Positions 53,373-62,092 are shown, counted from the stretch's first letter. The stretch: DNA of 64,000 nucleotides from an uncultured Bacilli bacterium (GCA_934162445.1 CAKPIT010000006.1:27429-91428); one strand, 5' to 3'. Program-made: numbers and translations. Notes: a model not told the origin generated them from the sequence alone.

Positions 53373-55991
53373 TTAAATATTACGTTTAATTAATACAATA
53401 GCTCCTCCAAGATTAATAAGAACAATAGATAAATATAATAAATTACTATTATTTTCTTTCTTAGAAACTTTAGTATCAGGAATTTCTACATATTCATCAT
53501 CAATAACAACTATCTTCTTATAGTAGAAATTAATAACATTGCCCTCAACAGAAATTTCAATAGTCTTATCACCATCTAATTTTTCATATCCATCAATATC
53601 AATAGGGCTTTCGGTAATTTTATCTCCAAAGGTTTGATCAGTAACAGTATTAGAATCTGCTAACTTTTCATCAGTACCTTCTTCTAAATAATTAACTATA
53701 TAACTTAAATCAGTTCTCTTAACATAACAAACTTTGATAACATTACTATCTAAATCAGTACCTATTGTTAATGGTACATTAAAGTCAATGTCAAAACGAT
53801 AACCAACTCTATTTTTATCATCGTATCTTCTAATTATATCTCCAAAAGTTTGATCATAGAAGTTATCAGTTAAATCATTATCAATTGTTCCATCATAATA
53901 ATATTCAACACGATAACTTAAGTCATTTCTCTTACTATAATAGAAATTAATAACATTATTACCAGTTGTGATTTCAATTGTTTTATCACTATCTAACTTT
54001 TTATATCCATCAATATCAATAGGACTTTCGGTAACTTTATCTTTGAAAGTCTTATTGTTAACAGTTTTAGAGTCTGCTAACTTTTTGTTAGTACCTTTTT
54101 CTAAATAGTTAACTACATAACTTAAATTACTTCTTTTCTTGTAATAGAAGTTAATAACATTATTGCCAGTAGTAATTTCAATAGTCTTATCACTATCTAA
54201 TTTTTCATAACCATCAATATCGATAGGGCTTTCGGTAACCTTATCTTTGAAAGTTTGATTAGTAACTGTTTTAGAATCTGCTAACTTTTTATCAGTACCT
54301 TCTTCTAAATAGTTAACTACATAACTTAAATCAGTTCTTTTAACATAACAAACTTTGATAACATTATTATCTAAATTAGTACCTATTGTTAATGGTACAT
54401 TAAAATCTCTTTCAAAACGATAACCATCTCTGTTTTTATCATCATATCTTCTAATTATGTCACCAAAGGTTTGATCATAAAAATTATCAGTTGAATCGTT
54501 ATCAATCTCATCATCATAATAATATTCAACGCGATAACTTAAATCAGTTCTTTTCTTGTAAATAACATTAATTACATTACTATTCTCATCATCACTAATT
54601 GTTAAAGGTGTATTTGAAATAGTATCAAATTTATAACCATCAGGTAAATAAAGTGTTTTATCAATATCACTTTCATATATAACACTGTTGTATGAAGCTT
54701 TATTAGTACTATTACCTAAATAATTATCACTACTAACTTCATCTTTATAATAATTTACTACATATTGATATTCAGGACATACCCAATATACTTCAGGTGA
54801 ACTATAAAAAGGAAGTTCTTTTACTTCACCATTAGCATCGGTATAGGTAAGAATAACACCATTATTTAAGAATGTATTAGTTTCATACCATCCTGTTGCA
54901 CTGTTTGTATCAATTTGAATATCAAATCCAAAATCAGTACCTTCTTCGGTAATATCTCCAATATTATAAGTAACTTTCTTTCCATCAACACTAACACCAT
55001 TAGTATCATTACCATCAACATGTGTAAAGTTTGGTGCAATAGTATCAGTTAAAACAGCCTTGCTACCAGCATTTCTTGTTGAAATAGTAGAAGCTAATTG
55101 TTCAAGAGTTTGAACAATTCCATTACTATTAGCAGCAGAGTAGTAATCACTTCCTGATGCAATTTCTTGTAATACTCTAGTTGCATAACTATCAGCTTCA
55201 TATCCAATTGAATAAATAGTTATTCCGTTATCTTTAGCATTGTTAGCTGCAGTTTTAGCAGCACTTTCGCTGTTTGGTTCTCCATCGCCAATTACTACCA
55301 TTATTTTTTTAACAGGGTTACCAGTAGTAGAAGTAGCAGTATTTAATTTTTGTTCAGCTCTAGTAATTGCATCACTTAAATTAGTTCCTCCATAAGGATG
55401 ACCAAATTGACTTGCTGTAAATGCACTACTAGACCAATCAGTAGCAGTACTAACATTAGTTGCAAAAGTAATTAAACTTAAATTAGCATTAGGAACTTTG
55501 CTTAATAGAGTAGTTGAAAAATCAATTCCACCGTTAACAGCACTTTCCCATTTTGCTTTAGTTAAAGTATCAGCTTTATTCCATCCAAATCTATCCTTAC
55601 AGTCAATTGAAACACCATCAGCAGCTGTATAATGTGCATTACTATAATCATATCTACCATGAAGTTGAGAATAACCACCATTATCATTATCACAAATCAT
55701 ACTACCAGAAGTATCAAATACAACGGCAACATATAAATCATGACTAGTAGTCTTTGTTGCTTTTTTACCCTTAACATTAAAGTTGATGTGATACTTACCA
55801 TTATCATCTACTTTAGTAGCTGTCTTAGTAACTAAAACATCGCTTTCTTTTTCAAATTTTCCCGCTGTAACTGTATCATTTCTAATTTCTCCAATTGTAG
55901 CTGCATATACAACTGGCATCGCATTAGAAAAACAAATAGCTACAAGTGAAATATAAACCATTAGTTTATGAAATGTTTTTTGCATATTCAT
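53373..55991 (-). CDS. Secreted VWA-domain surface protein with MucBP-like repeats and sorting signal
   Basis: An 872-residue protein. It has a signal peptide (1-30, ending VVYAA) and a VWA adhesion domain (about 85-300) with the MIDAS motif DTSGSM at 93-98. A beta-sandwich linker follows (about 300-395), then six MucBP-like modules (about 405-825; consensus pieces YVVNYLEEGT and VINFYYKK). A C-terminal sorting signal consists of EIPDTK, a hydrophobic helix and KRN. EIPDT is an LPxTG variant, and the sortase gene lies just upstream in the same operon. VWA plus MucBP modules suggest binding to mucus or matrix glycoproteins. The start behind GAAAGGAAACA is clear. Confidence 0.85.
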   Translation of the reverse strand: MNMQKTFHKLMVYISLVAICFSNAMPVVYAATIGEIRNDTVTAGKFEKESDVLVTKTATKVDDNGKYHINFNVKGKKATKTTSHDLYVAVVFDTSGSMICDNDNGGYSQLHGRYDYSNAHYTAADGVSIDCKDRFGWNKADTLTKAKWESAVNGGIDFSTTLLSKVPNANLSLITFATNVSTATDWSSSAFTASQFGHPYGGTNLSDAITRAEQKLNTATSTTGNPVKKIMVVIGDGEPNSESAAKTAANNAKDNGITIYSIGYEADSYATRVLQEIASGSDYYSAANSNGIVQTLEQLASTISTRNAGSKAVLTDTIAPNFTHVDGNDTNGVSVDGKKVTYNIGDITEEGTDFGFDIQIDTNSATGWYETNTFLNNGVILTYTDANGEVKELPFYSSPEVYWVCPEYQYVVNYYKDEVSSDNYLGNSTNKASYNSVIYESDIDKTLYLPDGYKFDTISNTPLTISDDENSNVINVIYKKRTDLSYRVEYYYDDEIDNDSTDNFYDQTFGDIIRRYDDKNRDGYRFERDFNVPLTIGTNLDNNVIKVCYVKRTDLSYVVNYLEEGTDKKLADSKTVTNQTFKDKVTESPIDIDGYEKLDSDKTIEITTGNNVINFYYKKRSNLSYVVNYLEKGTNKKLADSKTVNNKTFKDKVTESPIDIDGYKKLDSDKTIEITTGNNVINFYYSKRNDLSYRVEYYYDGTIDNDLTDNFYDQTFGDIIRRYDDKNRVGYRFDIDFNVPLTIGTDLDSNVIKVCYVKRTDLSYIVNYLEEGTDEKLADSNTVTDQTFGDKITESPIDIDGYEKLDGDKTIEISVEGNVINFYYKKIVVIDDEYVEIPDTKVSKKENNSNLLYLSIVLINLGGAIVLIKRNI
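53517..54768 (-). repeat. Six MucBP-like repeat modules in the surface protein gene
   Basis: Two module types alternate in protein order A0-A1-B1-B2-A2-B3. A modules begin YRVEYYYD (A0 diverged), B modules begin Y[VI]VNYLE. Approximate positions: A0 54547-54768, A1 54333-54546, B1 54127-54332, B2 53921-54126, A2 53707-53920, B3 53517-53706. A1/A2 and B1/B2/B3 are close to identical at the DNA level, so recombination could change copy number. Confidence 0.75.
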
Positions 55992-56022
55992 TGTTTCCTT
56001 TCAATTTCCTTTCTTCTTCCCC

Positions 56023-56766
56023 CTAAATTCTATTAGCAACGACAAGTAAGTATGTATCTTTTGGTTGATATAAGCAAGTTTGTAAGACTAAAATTTGTTC
56101 ATCATAACTAACTTTCTCCATATCGTCATATAAAGAATTTTTTCTTAGTTTATCAAGGTGTTTCAAAAAATCAGCCTCACTAGAAAACTTAACTTTCATA
56201 TGTTCGTTGTCATTATTATTTACAATTTTAATTAGAAAAACTTTGTATGTTCTAACTTCATCACTTAATCTGACATTTATAATGTTTTCCTTAGTATAGA
56301 AATCCTTATTCAAAAACTTCTCTAGTTTTTTAAAGGGAAGATTATAATAATCAGAATTATGACCATAAATATTTAATTGGTGATCATCTATATTATTTCG
56401 ATAATCTAAATAAATACAGCCTTTTCGATCACTCTCATTATTTTCATTATGGCTTAGATAATACTTGTTATCATTCGCTTGCATTATCTTACTTTCTAAA
56501 TCAAGACTTTTAATTTCTAAAATTCCTTGTTGATCTGGTAAGAAATCTTCATTTTTATGATCTTCAATTTGTACATCTTCTTGTATTATATTATCATCTT
56601 TCTTATCAGTAGAAGAAACATTGATGGATGATGCTTTTTCTACTTTGTTTTTATTACCATCCATATCCTTATTATTAAAAACATAAATGGAAGAAATAAG
56701 TAACAACACAAGACTAATCTGAATACAGACTAAAGATCTGATTTTTTTATTGATAATAACTATCAC
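56023..56766 (-). CDS. Class B-like sortase dedicated to the surface protein
   Basis: A 247-residue protein with an N-terminal membrane anchor (about 8-29) and a sortase domain (about 82-247). The catalytic His is in LNIYGHNSDYYNLPF and the catalytic Cys in LVLQTCLYQPKDTYLLVV. Sortases normally have Arg eight residues after the Cys; here that place is Tyr, with Arg only later in VANRI. GTG 56766 is the formal start, but it lies inside the ribosome site; a rare ATT start at 56757 would have better spacing. The gene precedes its likely substrate by 31 bases. Confidence 0.85.
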   Translation of the reverse strand: MIVIINKKIRSLVCIQISLVLLLISSIYVFNNKDMDGNKNKVEKASSINVSSTDKKDDNIIQEDVQIEDHKNEDFLPDQQGILEIKSLDLESKIMQANDNKYYLSHNENNESDRKGCIYLDYRNNIDDHQLNIYGHNSDYYNLPFKKLEKFLNKDFYTKENIINVRLSDEVRTYKVFLIKIVNNNDNEHMKVKFSSEADFLKHLDKLRKNSLYDDMEKVSYDEQILVLQTCLYQPKDTYLLVVANRI

Positions 56767-56813
56767 CCCTATAAGCAGAACATAAAATTTTAAAATTAAA
56801 ATTTGTAAGTAAT

Positions 56814-56841
56814 ATGATAATGATTTTTATGATTTTGTCAA
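56814..56841 (-). promoter_or_regulatory. Promoter of the sortase/surface-protein operon
   Basis: On the minus strand TTGACA (56841-56836) and TATCAT (56819-56814) are 16 bases apart, 48 bases before the sortase start. The remaining gap to the rplS promoter (56842-56944) shows nothing else I can support. Confidence 0.65.
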
Positions 56842-56944
56842 TATTTTATGATGATTTTTCTATTTTTCGTGACAAGTTATAATCAAATAGTATTATCTCA
56901 TAATCTGATACCATAATATATGAAGAAAAAAAGCAAAATAAAAC

Positions 56945-56973
56945 TTTACATCTCAAGAAGGATATGTTATAAT
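56945..56973 (+). promoter_or_regulatory. Promoter of rplS
   Basis: TTTACA (56945-56950) and TATAAT (56968-56973) are 17 bases apart. Confidence 0.75.
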
Positions 56974-56975
56974 CA

Positions 56976-57040
56976 AAGACGTCGAAAAGGTATTCCGCTT
57001 TAGTTAATCTTTATGAATACTGGTTATATGAAAAGGAGGA
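56976..57040 (+). ncRNA. L19 ribosomal protein leader (probable)
   Basis: The short untranslated leader contains GTCGAAAAGGTATTCCGC and then ATGAATACTGGTT before the ribosome site. These pieces resemble the Firmicutes L19 leader as I remember it, a structure that lets L19 repress its own synthesis. Position directly before rplS supports this; folding was not computed. Confidence 0.6.
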
Positions 57041-57046
57041 CTAAAA

Positions 57047-57391
57047 ATGAACATTATTGACAAAATTAACGAAAAACAAGTTAATAAGAACATTCCTGAA
57101 TTTAGAGTAGGGGACACTGTCCGTGTTGATGTAAAAATCATCGAAGGTAAGCGTGAAAGAATTCAAGCTTTCGAAGGTGTTGTTATTGCTAAACGTGGCG
57201 GAAGTGTTAGTGAAACTTTTACTGTTCGTAAAATGAGTAGTGGCATCGGTGTTGAAAGAATCTTCCCAGTTAATTCACCAAAAATTGCAGGTATCACTGT
57301 TGTAAGACGTGGTAAAGTAAGACGTGCTAAACTTAACTTCTTAAGAGGTAGAGTTTCTAACTATCGTATTAAAGAAAAAGGAGCAAAATAA
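57047..57391 (+). CDS. rplS: 50S ribosomal protein L19
   Basis: A 114-residue protein with typical L19 blocks: [48 protein letters not shown] and [16 protein letters not shown]. It sits at the 30S-50S interface. Length is normal. AAAAGGAGGAC gives a very strong ribosome site. lepB follows, as is common in Bacillota. Confidence 0.98.
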   Translation: MNIIDKINEKQVNKNIPEFRVGDTVRVDVKIIEGKRERIQAFEGVVIAKRGGSVSETFTVRKMSSGIGVERIFPVNSPKIAGITVVRRGKVRRAKLNFLRGRVSNYRIKEKGAK

Positions 57392-57408
57392 GACGTAATG
57401 TCTTTTTT
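57390..57408 (+). terminator. Short terminator after rplS
   Basis: AAGAC (57390-57394) and GTCTT (57400-57404) flank GTAAT and run into eight T. The stem is short but the T run is good. Confidence 0.65.
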
Positions 57409-57427
57409 TTGCTATTAAGGTAAAACT

Positions 57428-57934
57428 ATGAATGAAAAATTAAAAGAATTATTACCATATATTATTATTATCTTTGTAGTTATCTTTATTAAAGCCTTCA
57501 TTGTCACTCCCATTAAAGTAAATGGAGAATCAATGATGCCCACCCTTCATGAAAAGGACATCATGCTCCTAAATAAAACTGCTTACTATTTTAATGATCC
57601 TAAACGCTTTGATATTGTTGTTATAGATTTACCAGATGAATATATCATCAAACGAGTTATTGGCCTACCAGAAGAAGAAATAGAATATAAAGATAATAAA
57701 CTTTATGTAAATGGAAAAGTAGTTAAAGAAAACATAAAGAACTTACAAACTAAAGATTTTAATATTGAAAGCTTAGGTAGTGTTAAAGTACCCAAAGATA
57801 GTTACTTAGTATTAGGCGATAATAGAAATAATTCCTATGATAGTAGAGAATTAGGATTTATTCCTAAAGATAAAATAATTGGTAAGACCAGTCTAACTAT
57901 TTTACCAATAAGTCGCTTTGGTAATAAAAAATAA
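57428..57934 (+). CDS. lepB: Signal peptidase I
   Basis: A 168-residue enzyme that removes signal peptides outside the membrane. One N-terminal membrane helix (about 9-27), the catalytic Ser in NGESMMPTL, the catalytic Lys in YIIKRVIGLPEE and the final box LGDNRNNSYDSRELG are all present. Length is that of Gram-positive SipS-type enzymes. Only a weak ribosome site (TTAAGGTAAA) precedes it, so some read-through or coupling from rplS may help. Confidence 0.95.
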   Translation: MNEKLKELLPYIIIIFVVIFIKAFIVTPIKVNGESMMPTLHEKDIMLLNKTAYYFNDPKRFDIVVIDLPDEYIIKRVIGLPEEEIEYKDNKLYVNGKVVKENIKNLQTKDFNIESLGSVKVPKDSYLVLGDNRNNSYDSRELGFIPKDKIIGKTSLTILPISRFGNKK

Positions 57935-57935
57935 A

Positions 57936-58301
57936 ATGAGAATATCTATGACTTATCAAATGAAATTACAAAATGATCCCTTTATTAAAATTAAAGAGGA
58001 AACAAAAACTATTGAATTGAGATTAAATGATGAAAAACGAAGTCAATTAACTGACAACGATTTCATTGAATTTACTAATATTACCACTAATGAAAAACTT
58101 CTTGTCAAAATAGAAAAACTATATCATTATCAAACTTTTGAAGAATTATATTCAAACTTTTCCAAAGAAGAAATGGGCTATTCTGCCAATGAAGAATGTA
58201 GTCCTAAAGATATGGAAGCCTACTATCCTAAAGAAAAACAAGATAAATATGGCGTATTAGGAATTAAAATTAAGTTAATAACTACTAAAAAGGAGTATTA
58301 A
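57936..58301 (+). CDS. ASCH-domain protein
   Basis: A protein of about 117-121 residues with the ASCH pattern: MKLQNDPFIKIKEETKTIELR, then DFIEFTNITTNEKLLVKIEKL and a final YGVLGIKIKL. ASCH domains are PUA-like and bind RNA or modified nucleotides. ATG 57936 follows the lepB stop after one base; ATG 57948 is an alternative. Neither has a strong site, so coupling with lepB is likely. Confidence 0.8.
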   Translation: MRISMTYQMKLQNDPFIKIKEETKTIELRLNDEKRSQLTDNDFIEFTNITTNEKLLVKIEKLYHYQTFEELYSNFSKEEMGYSANEECSPKDMEAYYPKEKQDKYGVLGIKIKLITTKKEY

Positions 58302-58316
58302 AACCAATACTCCTTT
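58291..58316. terminator. Hairpin terminator at the end of the ASCH gene
   Basis: AAGGAGTATT and AATACTCCTT pair around AAAACC and overlap the last codons; T/A-rich sequence follows. Bases 58317-58415 hold nothing recognisable. Confidence 0.7.
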
Positions 58317-58415
58317 AATTACTTTCATTTATCAAAACTATAACAATAAAGAGAACTTACGAACGATTGCTATTTTATTTTAATAACATGAAAATAATTT
58401 AAAAATATCTTATTA

Positions 58416-58736
58416 TTATTTCGCAATTTTATTTATGACCTCCTTAAAATTACTTGCTTTCTTCTTCCTTTTTTGGTCCTTTAAACTATCAAAAATAAAT
58501 TCCATTGGTAATTTAATAAATATAAAATTAAGAATTATTAATGAAATTCCCATTACAAAGAATCTACCAGTTTCCGCAAAATTCTTAAAAATGATAGTTT
58601 GGAAAAAAGACGACCAAATAAAGGAATTTAATAACGTTTCAAAATATTTTAGTATTCTAAATAAAATATAAAGAGATAATCTAAGTTTGGCATCTTTAAA
58701 ATATTGAAATAATATTTTAAATTGTTTTAAACTCAT
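58416..58736 (-). CDS. Short membrane protein resembling the start of an ABC exporter
   Basis: A 106-residue protein starting MSLKQFKILFQYFKDAKLR, like the N-terminus of ABC exporter membrane domains, with two or three hydrophobic segments and a basic end (KDQKRKKKASN). No ATPase domain follows in any minus-strand frame down to 58317. It is either a truncated exporter or a self-standing small membrane protein such as an immunity or export factor. ATG 58736 has GGAGG eight bases upstream and lies just after a small hairpin (58750-58765). It follows the 26-residue peptide gene in the same transcript. Confidence 0.6.
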   Translation of the reverse strand: MSLKQFKILFQYFKDAKLRLSLYILFRILKYFETLLNSFIWSSFFQTIIFKNFAETGRFFVMGISLIILNFIFIKLPMEFIFDSLKDQKRKKKASNFKEVINKIAK

Positions 58737-58786
58737 TATTATATCCTCCACTAAAAATATTTAGTAGTTGTAGTTAAATTATCTCT

Positions 58787-58867
58787 TTAGTTTAAGTGAG
58801 AAAATTCACTTGCAAAACTACTAGTTTTTTTTCTAATTAAAAATTGTCTTTGAATTTTACCGTTCAT
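58787..58867 (-). CDS. 26-residue cationic peptide gene
   Basis: A complete small frame begins MNGKIQRQ, continues with FLIRKKTSSF and ends SEFSHLN, stop TAA. It has five basic residues and one acidic. The site GAGGAG is seven bases before the ATG, and a near-consensus minus-strand promoter lies 34 bases further upstream. These signals make it a real gene despite its size. Followed by an exporter-like membrane gene, it could be a secreted signal, leaderless bacteriocin or modified-peptide precursor. No modification enzyme is visible, and I do not recognise the family. Confidence 0.65.
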   Translation of the reverse strand: MNGKIQRQFLIRKKTSSFASEFSHLN

Positions 58868-58900
58868 TTTCTCACTCCTCTCTTTTTAAAATTCACTCCT

Positions 58901-58929
58901 ACTATAGCACTAACATTCATAACTGTCAA
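58901..58929 (-). promoter_or_regulatory. Promoter of the peptide gene
   Basis: On the minus strand TTGACA (58929-58924) and TATAGT (58906-58901) are exactly 17 bases apart, one base short of the full consensus. Confidence 0.88.
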
Positions 58930-58959
58930 CTAAAAAAGGTTAACAGAAAGGAGAAAAAG

Positions 58960-59598
58960 ATGAAATTAATAACATTTCAATCACTGGAAGCCTTAAAATA
59001 TCTTGTTAATCATGGTTATTTAATTTGTGATGAAACCTATATTAATCAAGAAAAATATGGCTATGCCTATAATTTTATTACTACTAACATGGCCAAAAAA
59101 ATAAACCGCGAAGCGAACATTAAATATCCCATTTGGTGTTGGGTTAAATGTTATAATGGCATTTGTCCTAATAAACATAAAGGTCAAAGAGTAGAGGGCT
59201 TTGATGTTAAAATAACTTTTGAAAAAGATGAACACGAAGTTTTTATAACTGATTACCGTAGATATTCTTTTGTGTTAAATAATTTATATCTTCCAAAAAG
59301 CCTTAATGATAAAAAACAATTTGAACTAGAACAAAAGAAAGCCAAAGCAACAAATGATAAGTTACTAGGGCAAAAATTAATTTCTAAAATTAAAAAATCC
59401 CATTTACGATGTATCACTACTGATAGTAATATATTACAAGGAACAATTTGGAAACTTAATTTAAGTGACGTAATTAAAATAGAACTATTACCCCATGATG
59501 GCTATGTCTATGGTTCCTTGAATTATCCATTAAAAAATGGTAACCGTATCTCTTGGCCTCATCAATTTTATAAAATTATTGCTACAAAAAAAGATTAA
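58960..59598 (+). CDS. DUF3841 protein
   Basis: A 212-residue soluble protein that fits DUF3841 as I recall it: an opening MKLITFQSLEALKYLVNHGY, a conserved-looking YPIWCWVKCY, and a central GFDVKITFEKDE. Two Cys residues of the first part and one from CPNKHK could bind metal. Function unknown. It starts behind AAAGGAGAAAAAG and is divergent from the peptide gene, with only about 30 bases between the promoter of the latter and its start codon. Confidence 0.7.
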   Translation: MKLITFQSLEALKYLVNHGYLICDETYINQEKYGYAYNFITTNMAKKINREANIKYPIWCWVKCYNGICPNKHKGQRVEGFDVKITFEKDEHEVFITDYRRYSFVLNNLYLPKSLNDKKQFELEQKKAKATNDKLLGQKLISKIKKSHLRCITTDSNILQGTIWKLNLSDVIKIELLPHDGYVYGSLNYPLKNGNRISWPHQFYKIIATKKD

Positions 59599-59645
59599 AT
59601 TATGATATAATATGAGCAAAATTTTCTAAAGAAACAGGTGAAATT

Positions 59646-61808
59646 ATGATAAATGAATATGATTTATTGAATTTGTGTAAAAAATATAAATTAAATGCTA
59701 GTCATATCATCACTAAAAATAAAAGAGTTTTAACAGTTGGTGAATATCAAAAAATGGCAGAGATTTTAGACTATTTAACTAACACTTTAAAAATAAAAGC
59801 TAAATATATTGAAAAATGTCCTAGTATTTTGTATCACAATCTCGATTACATTAAAGCTAATTATGAATTTTTAATTTCTACAAATCTAGGAAAAAATAAC
59901 ATCAAGTCATGCCTTCATATTTTAAATACCAATCCCCAAAAACTTGAGAAAACTTATAATTATCTTCTTACAAATTTTGGCTTTGAATCAATTGCTATAA
60001 ACACCACTATTTTATCAGTAGATATTGAAACCATTAAACAAGTAGAAGCCTTAAAAATCCCCTTTAAAAATAAAAATAATATTTTTCAATTAGCAATTGC
60101 TATTGAACGGGGCTATCAAAAAATAGAGGAGATAAAGAAAATTCTTGCTAGCGATGAATATAAAAACTATCCCGAATTATTTTCTCCCTCAACCCTAGCT
60201 TCTACCAAACTTGATGAAATAAAAAAAATAATTGCAAGTGATGAATATAAAAACTATCCTGAATTATTCACAGCTACCACTATTGCTAGGAAAACTTTAA
60301 GTGAAGCAAGAGAAATTATAAATAGTGATGAATTTAAAAAGTATCCCGAACTATTTAGTTCGACAACTATTGCACAAGGTAACATAAAGGATATTAAAGA
60401 AATATTAAATAGTGATGAATTCAAGACTTATCCCGATTTATTCACATCCGAAACCATCGCTTATACTACTTTAAAAAATGTTAGAGAAATATTAACTAGT
60501 GAAGAGTTTAAAACATATCCATATTTATTTACTTCCACAACTTTAGCTAGAACTAATTTAAAAGAAATAAGAAAAATTATAAATAGTGAAGAATTTAAAG
60601 CTCATCCTGAATTGTTTACAACTACAACCTTATCTTATACCACCATCACTGAAGTTAGAAAAATTATTAAAAGTCCCGAATTTAAAAAATATCCCCATCT
60701 TTTTACATCACACAGTATTGCTCATATAAAATTAGATGAATTAAGAAAAATGTTAAATAGCGAAGAATTTAAACTTCATCCCGAACTATTCACCTCTCAA
60801 ACTGTAGCCTACAGCAGTTTATCTAAAATAAAAGAAATCTTAAATAGTAAAGAATATAAAGACCATCCCGAGTTATTTACCTCTACCATTATTGCACAAG
60901 GTAACATGGATAACATTAGAGAAATTATAAATAGTGATATCTTTAAAAAGTATCCTTATCTTATTACTTCCGAAACCATATTTCGTGGTAAGTTAGATAA
61001 AATAAAGGAAATAATTGCGAGCCCTGAATTTCAAAAATATCCCGAATTATTTAAAGCTCACACTATAAATAAAGGATCACTAGATGAAATTAAAAAAATA
61101 ATTGCAAGCCCTGAATTTAAACTTCATCCCGAACTTTTTACCTCGCAAACTCTTGCTTATGGATCACTAAAAGATATTAAGGAAATCATTAATAGCGATG
61201 AATTTAAAAACTATCCCCATCTTTTTACTTCCGAAACCGTGGCTCATCTTACTCTAAAAGAAATAAGAGAAATTATAAATAGTGATGAATTTAAAACTTA
61301 TCCCGACTTATTTGCATCAGAAACCTTAATTCGTAGTAGTTTAAAAGATATTAAAGAAATTATAAATAGCAAAGAATTTAAAGCTCATCCCGAATTATTT
61401 ACATCACACACTCTAGCAAGAGCAAAATTAAAAGATGTTATCAAACTCTTAAATGAACCATATTGGCAAGATGAAAGATACGCACCACTTTTAACCTCAA
61501 CCGTTGTCGCTCAAAGTAAATCCATGCTTAAAAGAATTCCTGAACACCTCGCTTTGGCAGAACAATATAAAATTGATGACCATTTAACCACCATGTATCT
61601 TCTAAGATCACCAGCCCAAAACTATGCCTTGATAAAATACTTAGAAGACCTGGGTGAAGATCTAATCAAAAAAGAAAAATTACATCCCGTCTTTAGTCAT
61701 CAACCTCAAGTTTTAAAAACAAGATATGGTATTGATTTGAAAAAGATAATGAGGCAATATCCTTATCACAAAGAAGCAGTAGAAGGTAAGGTGAAATGTA
61801 AAAAATGA
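59646..61808 (+). CDS. Giant alpha-solenoid protein with fifteen 29-residue repeats
   Basis: A 720-residue protein without signal or membrane segments. Residues 50-150 look like helical mTERF-type repeats (YIEKCPSILYHNLDYIKANY, HILNTNPQKLEKTYNYLL). Residues 160-594 are fifteen repeats of exactly 29 residues with no gaps; a sixteenth, longer and degenerate, follows, then a different C-terminal domain (about 625-720). Each repeat has I[IL]xS, then EFK, then PELF[TS]xxTxA. mTERF-like solenoids bind nucleic acids; protein binding is equally possible. A TATAAT lies at 59606-59611 and AGGTGA before the ATG. It overlaps the next gene by four bases. Confidence 0.8.
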   Translation: MINEYDLLNLCKKYKLNASHIITKNKRVLTVGEYQKMAEILDYLTNTLKIKAKYIEKCPSILYHNLDYIKANYEFLISTNLGKNNIKSCLHILNTNPQKLEKTYNYLLTNFGFESIAINTTILSVDIETIKQVEALKIPFKNKNNIFQLAIAIERGYQKIEEIKKILASDEYKNYPELFSPSTLASTKLDEIKKIIASDEYKNYPELFTATTIARKTLSEAREIINSDEFKKYPELFSSTTIAQGNIKDIKEILNSDEFKTYPDLFTSETIAYTTLKNVREILTSEEFKTYPYLFTSTTLARTNLKEIRKIINSEEFKAHPELFTTTTLSYTTITEVRKIIKSPEFKKYPHLFTSHSIAHIKLDELRKMLNSEEFKLHPELFTSQTVAYSSLSKIKEILNSKEYKDHPELFTSTIIAQGNMDNIREIINSDIFKKYPYLITSETIFRGKLDKIKEIIASPEFQKYPELFKAHTINKGSLDEIKKIIASPEFKLHPELFTSQTLAYGSLKDIKEIINSDEFKNYPHLFTSETVAHLTLKEIREIINSDEFKTYPDLFASETLIRSSLKDIKEIINSKEFKAHPELFTSHTLARAKLKDVIKLLNEPYWQDERYAPLLTSTVVAQSKSMLKRIPEHLALAEQYKIDDHLTTMYLLRSPAQNYALIKYLEDLGEDLIKKEKLHPVFSHQPQVLKTRYGIDLKKIMRQYPYHKEAVEGKVKCKK
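60123..61427 (+). repeat. Fifteen in-frame 87-base coding repeats
   Basis: Copies start every 87 bases from 60123 (residues 160, 189, 218 and so on to 566). Conserved positions are Ile/Leu at 1, I/V at 4, [KR] at 5, I at 7, S at 10, [FY] at 13, K at 14, P at 17, L-F at 19-20 and A at 26. Variable positions cluster at 2-3, 15-16, 23 and 27-29. Indel-free spacing with concentrated variability indicates selection on a repeating surface. Confidence 0.9.
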
Positions 61809-62092
61809 TTAATCTTGATGACATAGATAAAAGTACCCTATTAGAAAACTTTGATGAAGAATTAATTCAAGAATTAGATCCCACCAATGTTGCTAAAATC
61901 ATAACTTATCTAACTAATAATGGTATCTACTATGCCAAAGATATATTCTTATCATCTCTTGATCTTTTCCTATTACCTGAACATGAATTTATCGAAAAGT
62001 TTGAACATTTAAAAACAAAACTAGGAACAGAATATATAGACAAATTAGGAACAGATACCTCTTTAATAGAAATAATGTATGAAAAACATTAA
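61805..62092 (+). CDS. Small mTERF-like helical protein
   Basis: A 95-residue protein whose middle (KIITYLTNNGIYYAKDIFLS, then LFLLPEHEFIEKFEHLKTKL) resembles one or two mTERF-type helical repeats, like the N-terminal part of the giant repeat protein. It begins within the stop codon of that gene (ATGA), so the two are coupled and may form a complex. A hairpin follows. Function unknown. Confidence 0.6.
   Translation: MINLDDIDKSTLLENFDEELIQELDPTNVAKIITYLTNNGIYYAKDIFLSSLDLFLLPEHEFIEKFEHLKTKLGTEYIDKLGTDTSLIEIMYEKH

Noticed and set aside
58435..58671. 78-codon plus-strand frame
   Set aside because: Antisense to the exporter-like membrane gene, with no ribosome site.
60123..61427. Regular 87-base repeats as a CRISPR or satellite array
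   Set aside because: The repeats are in frame, diverged at the DNA level and conserved as protein; there are no unique spacers.
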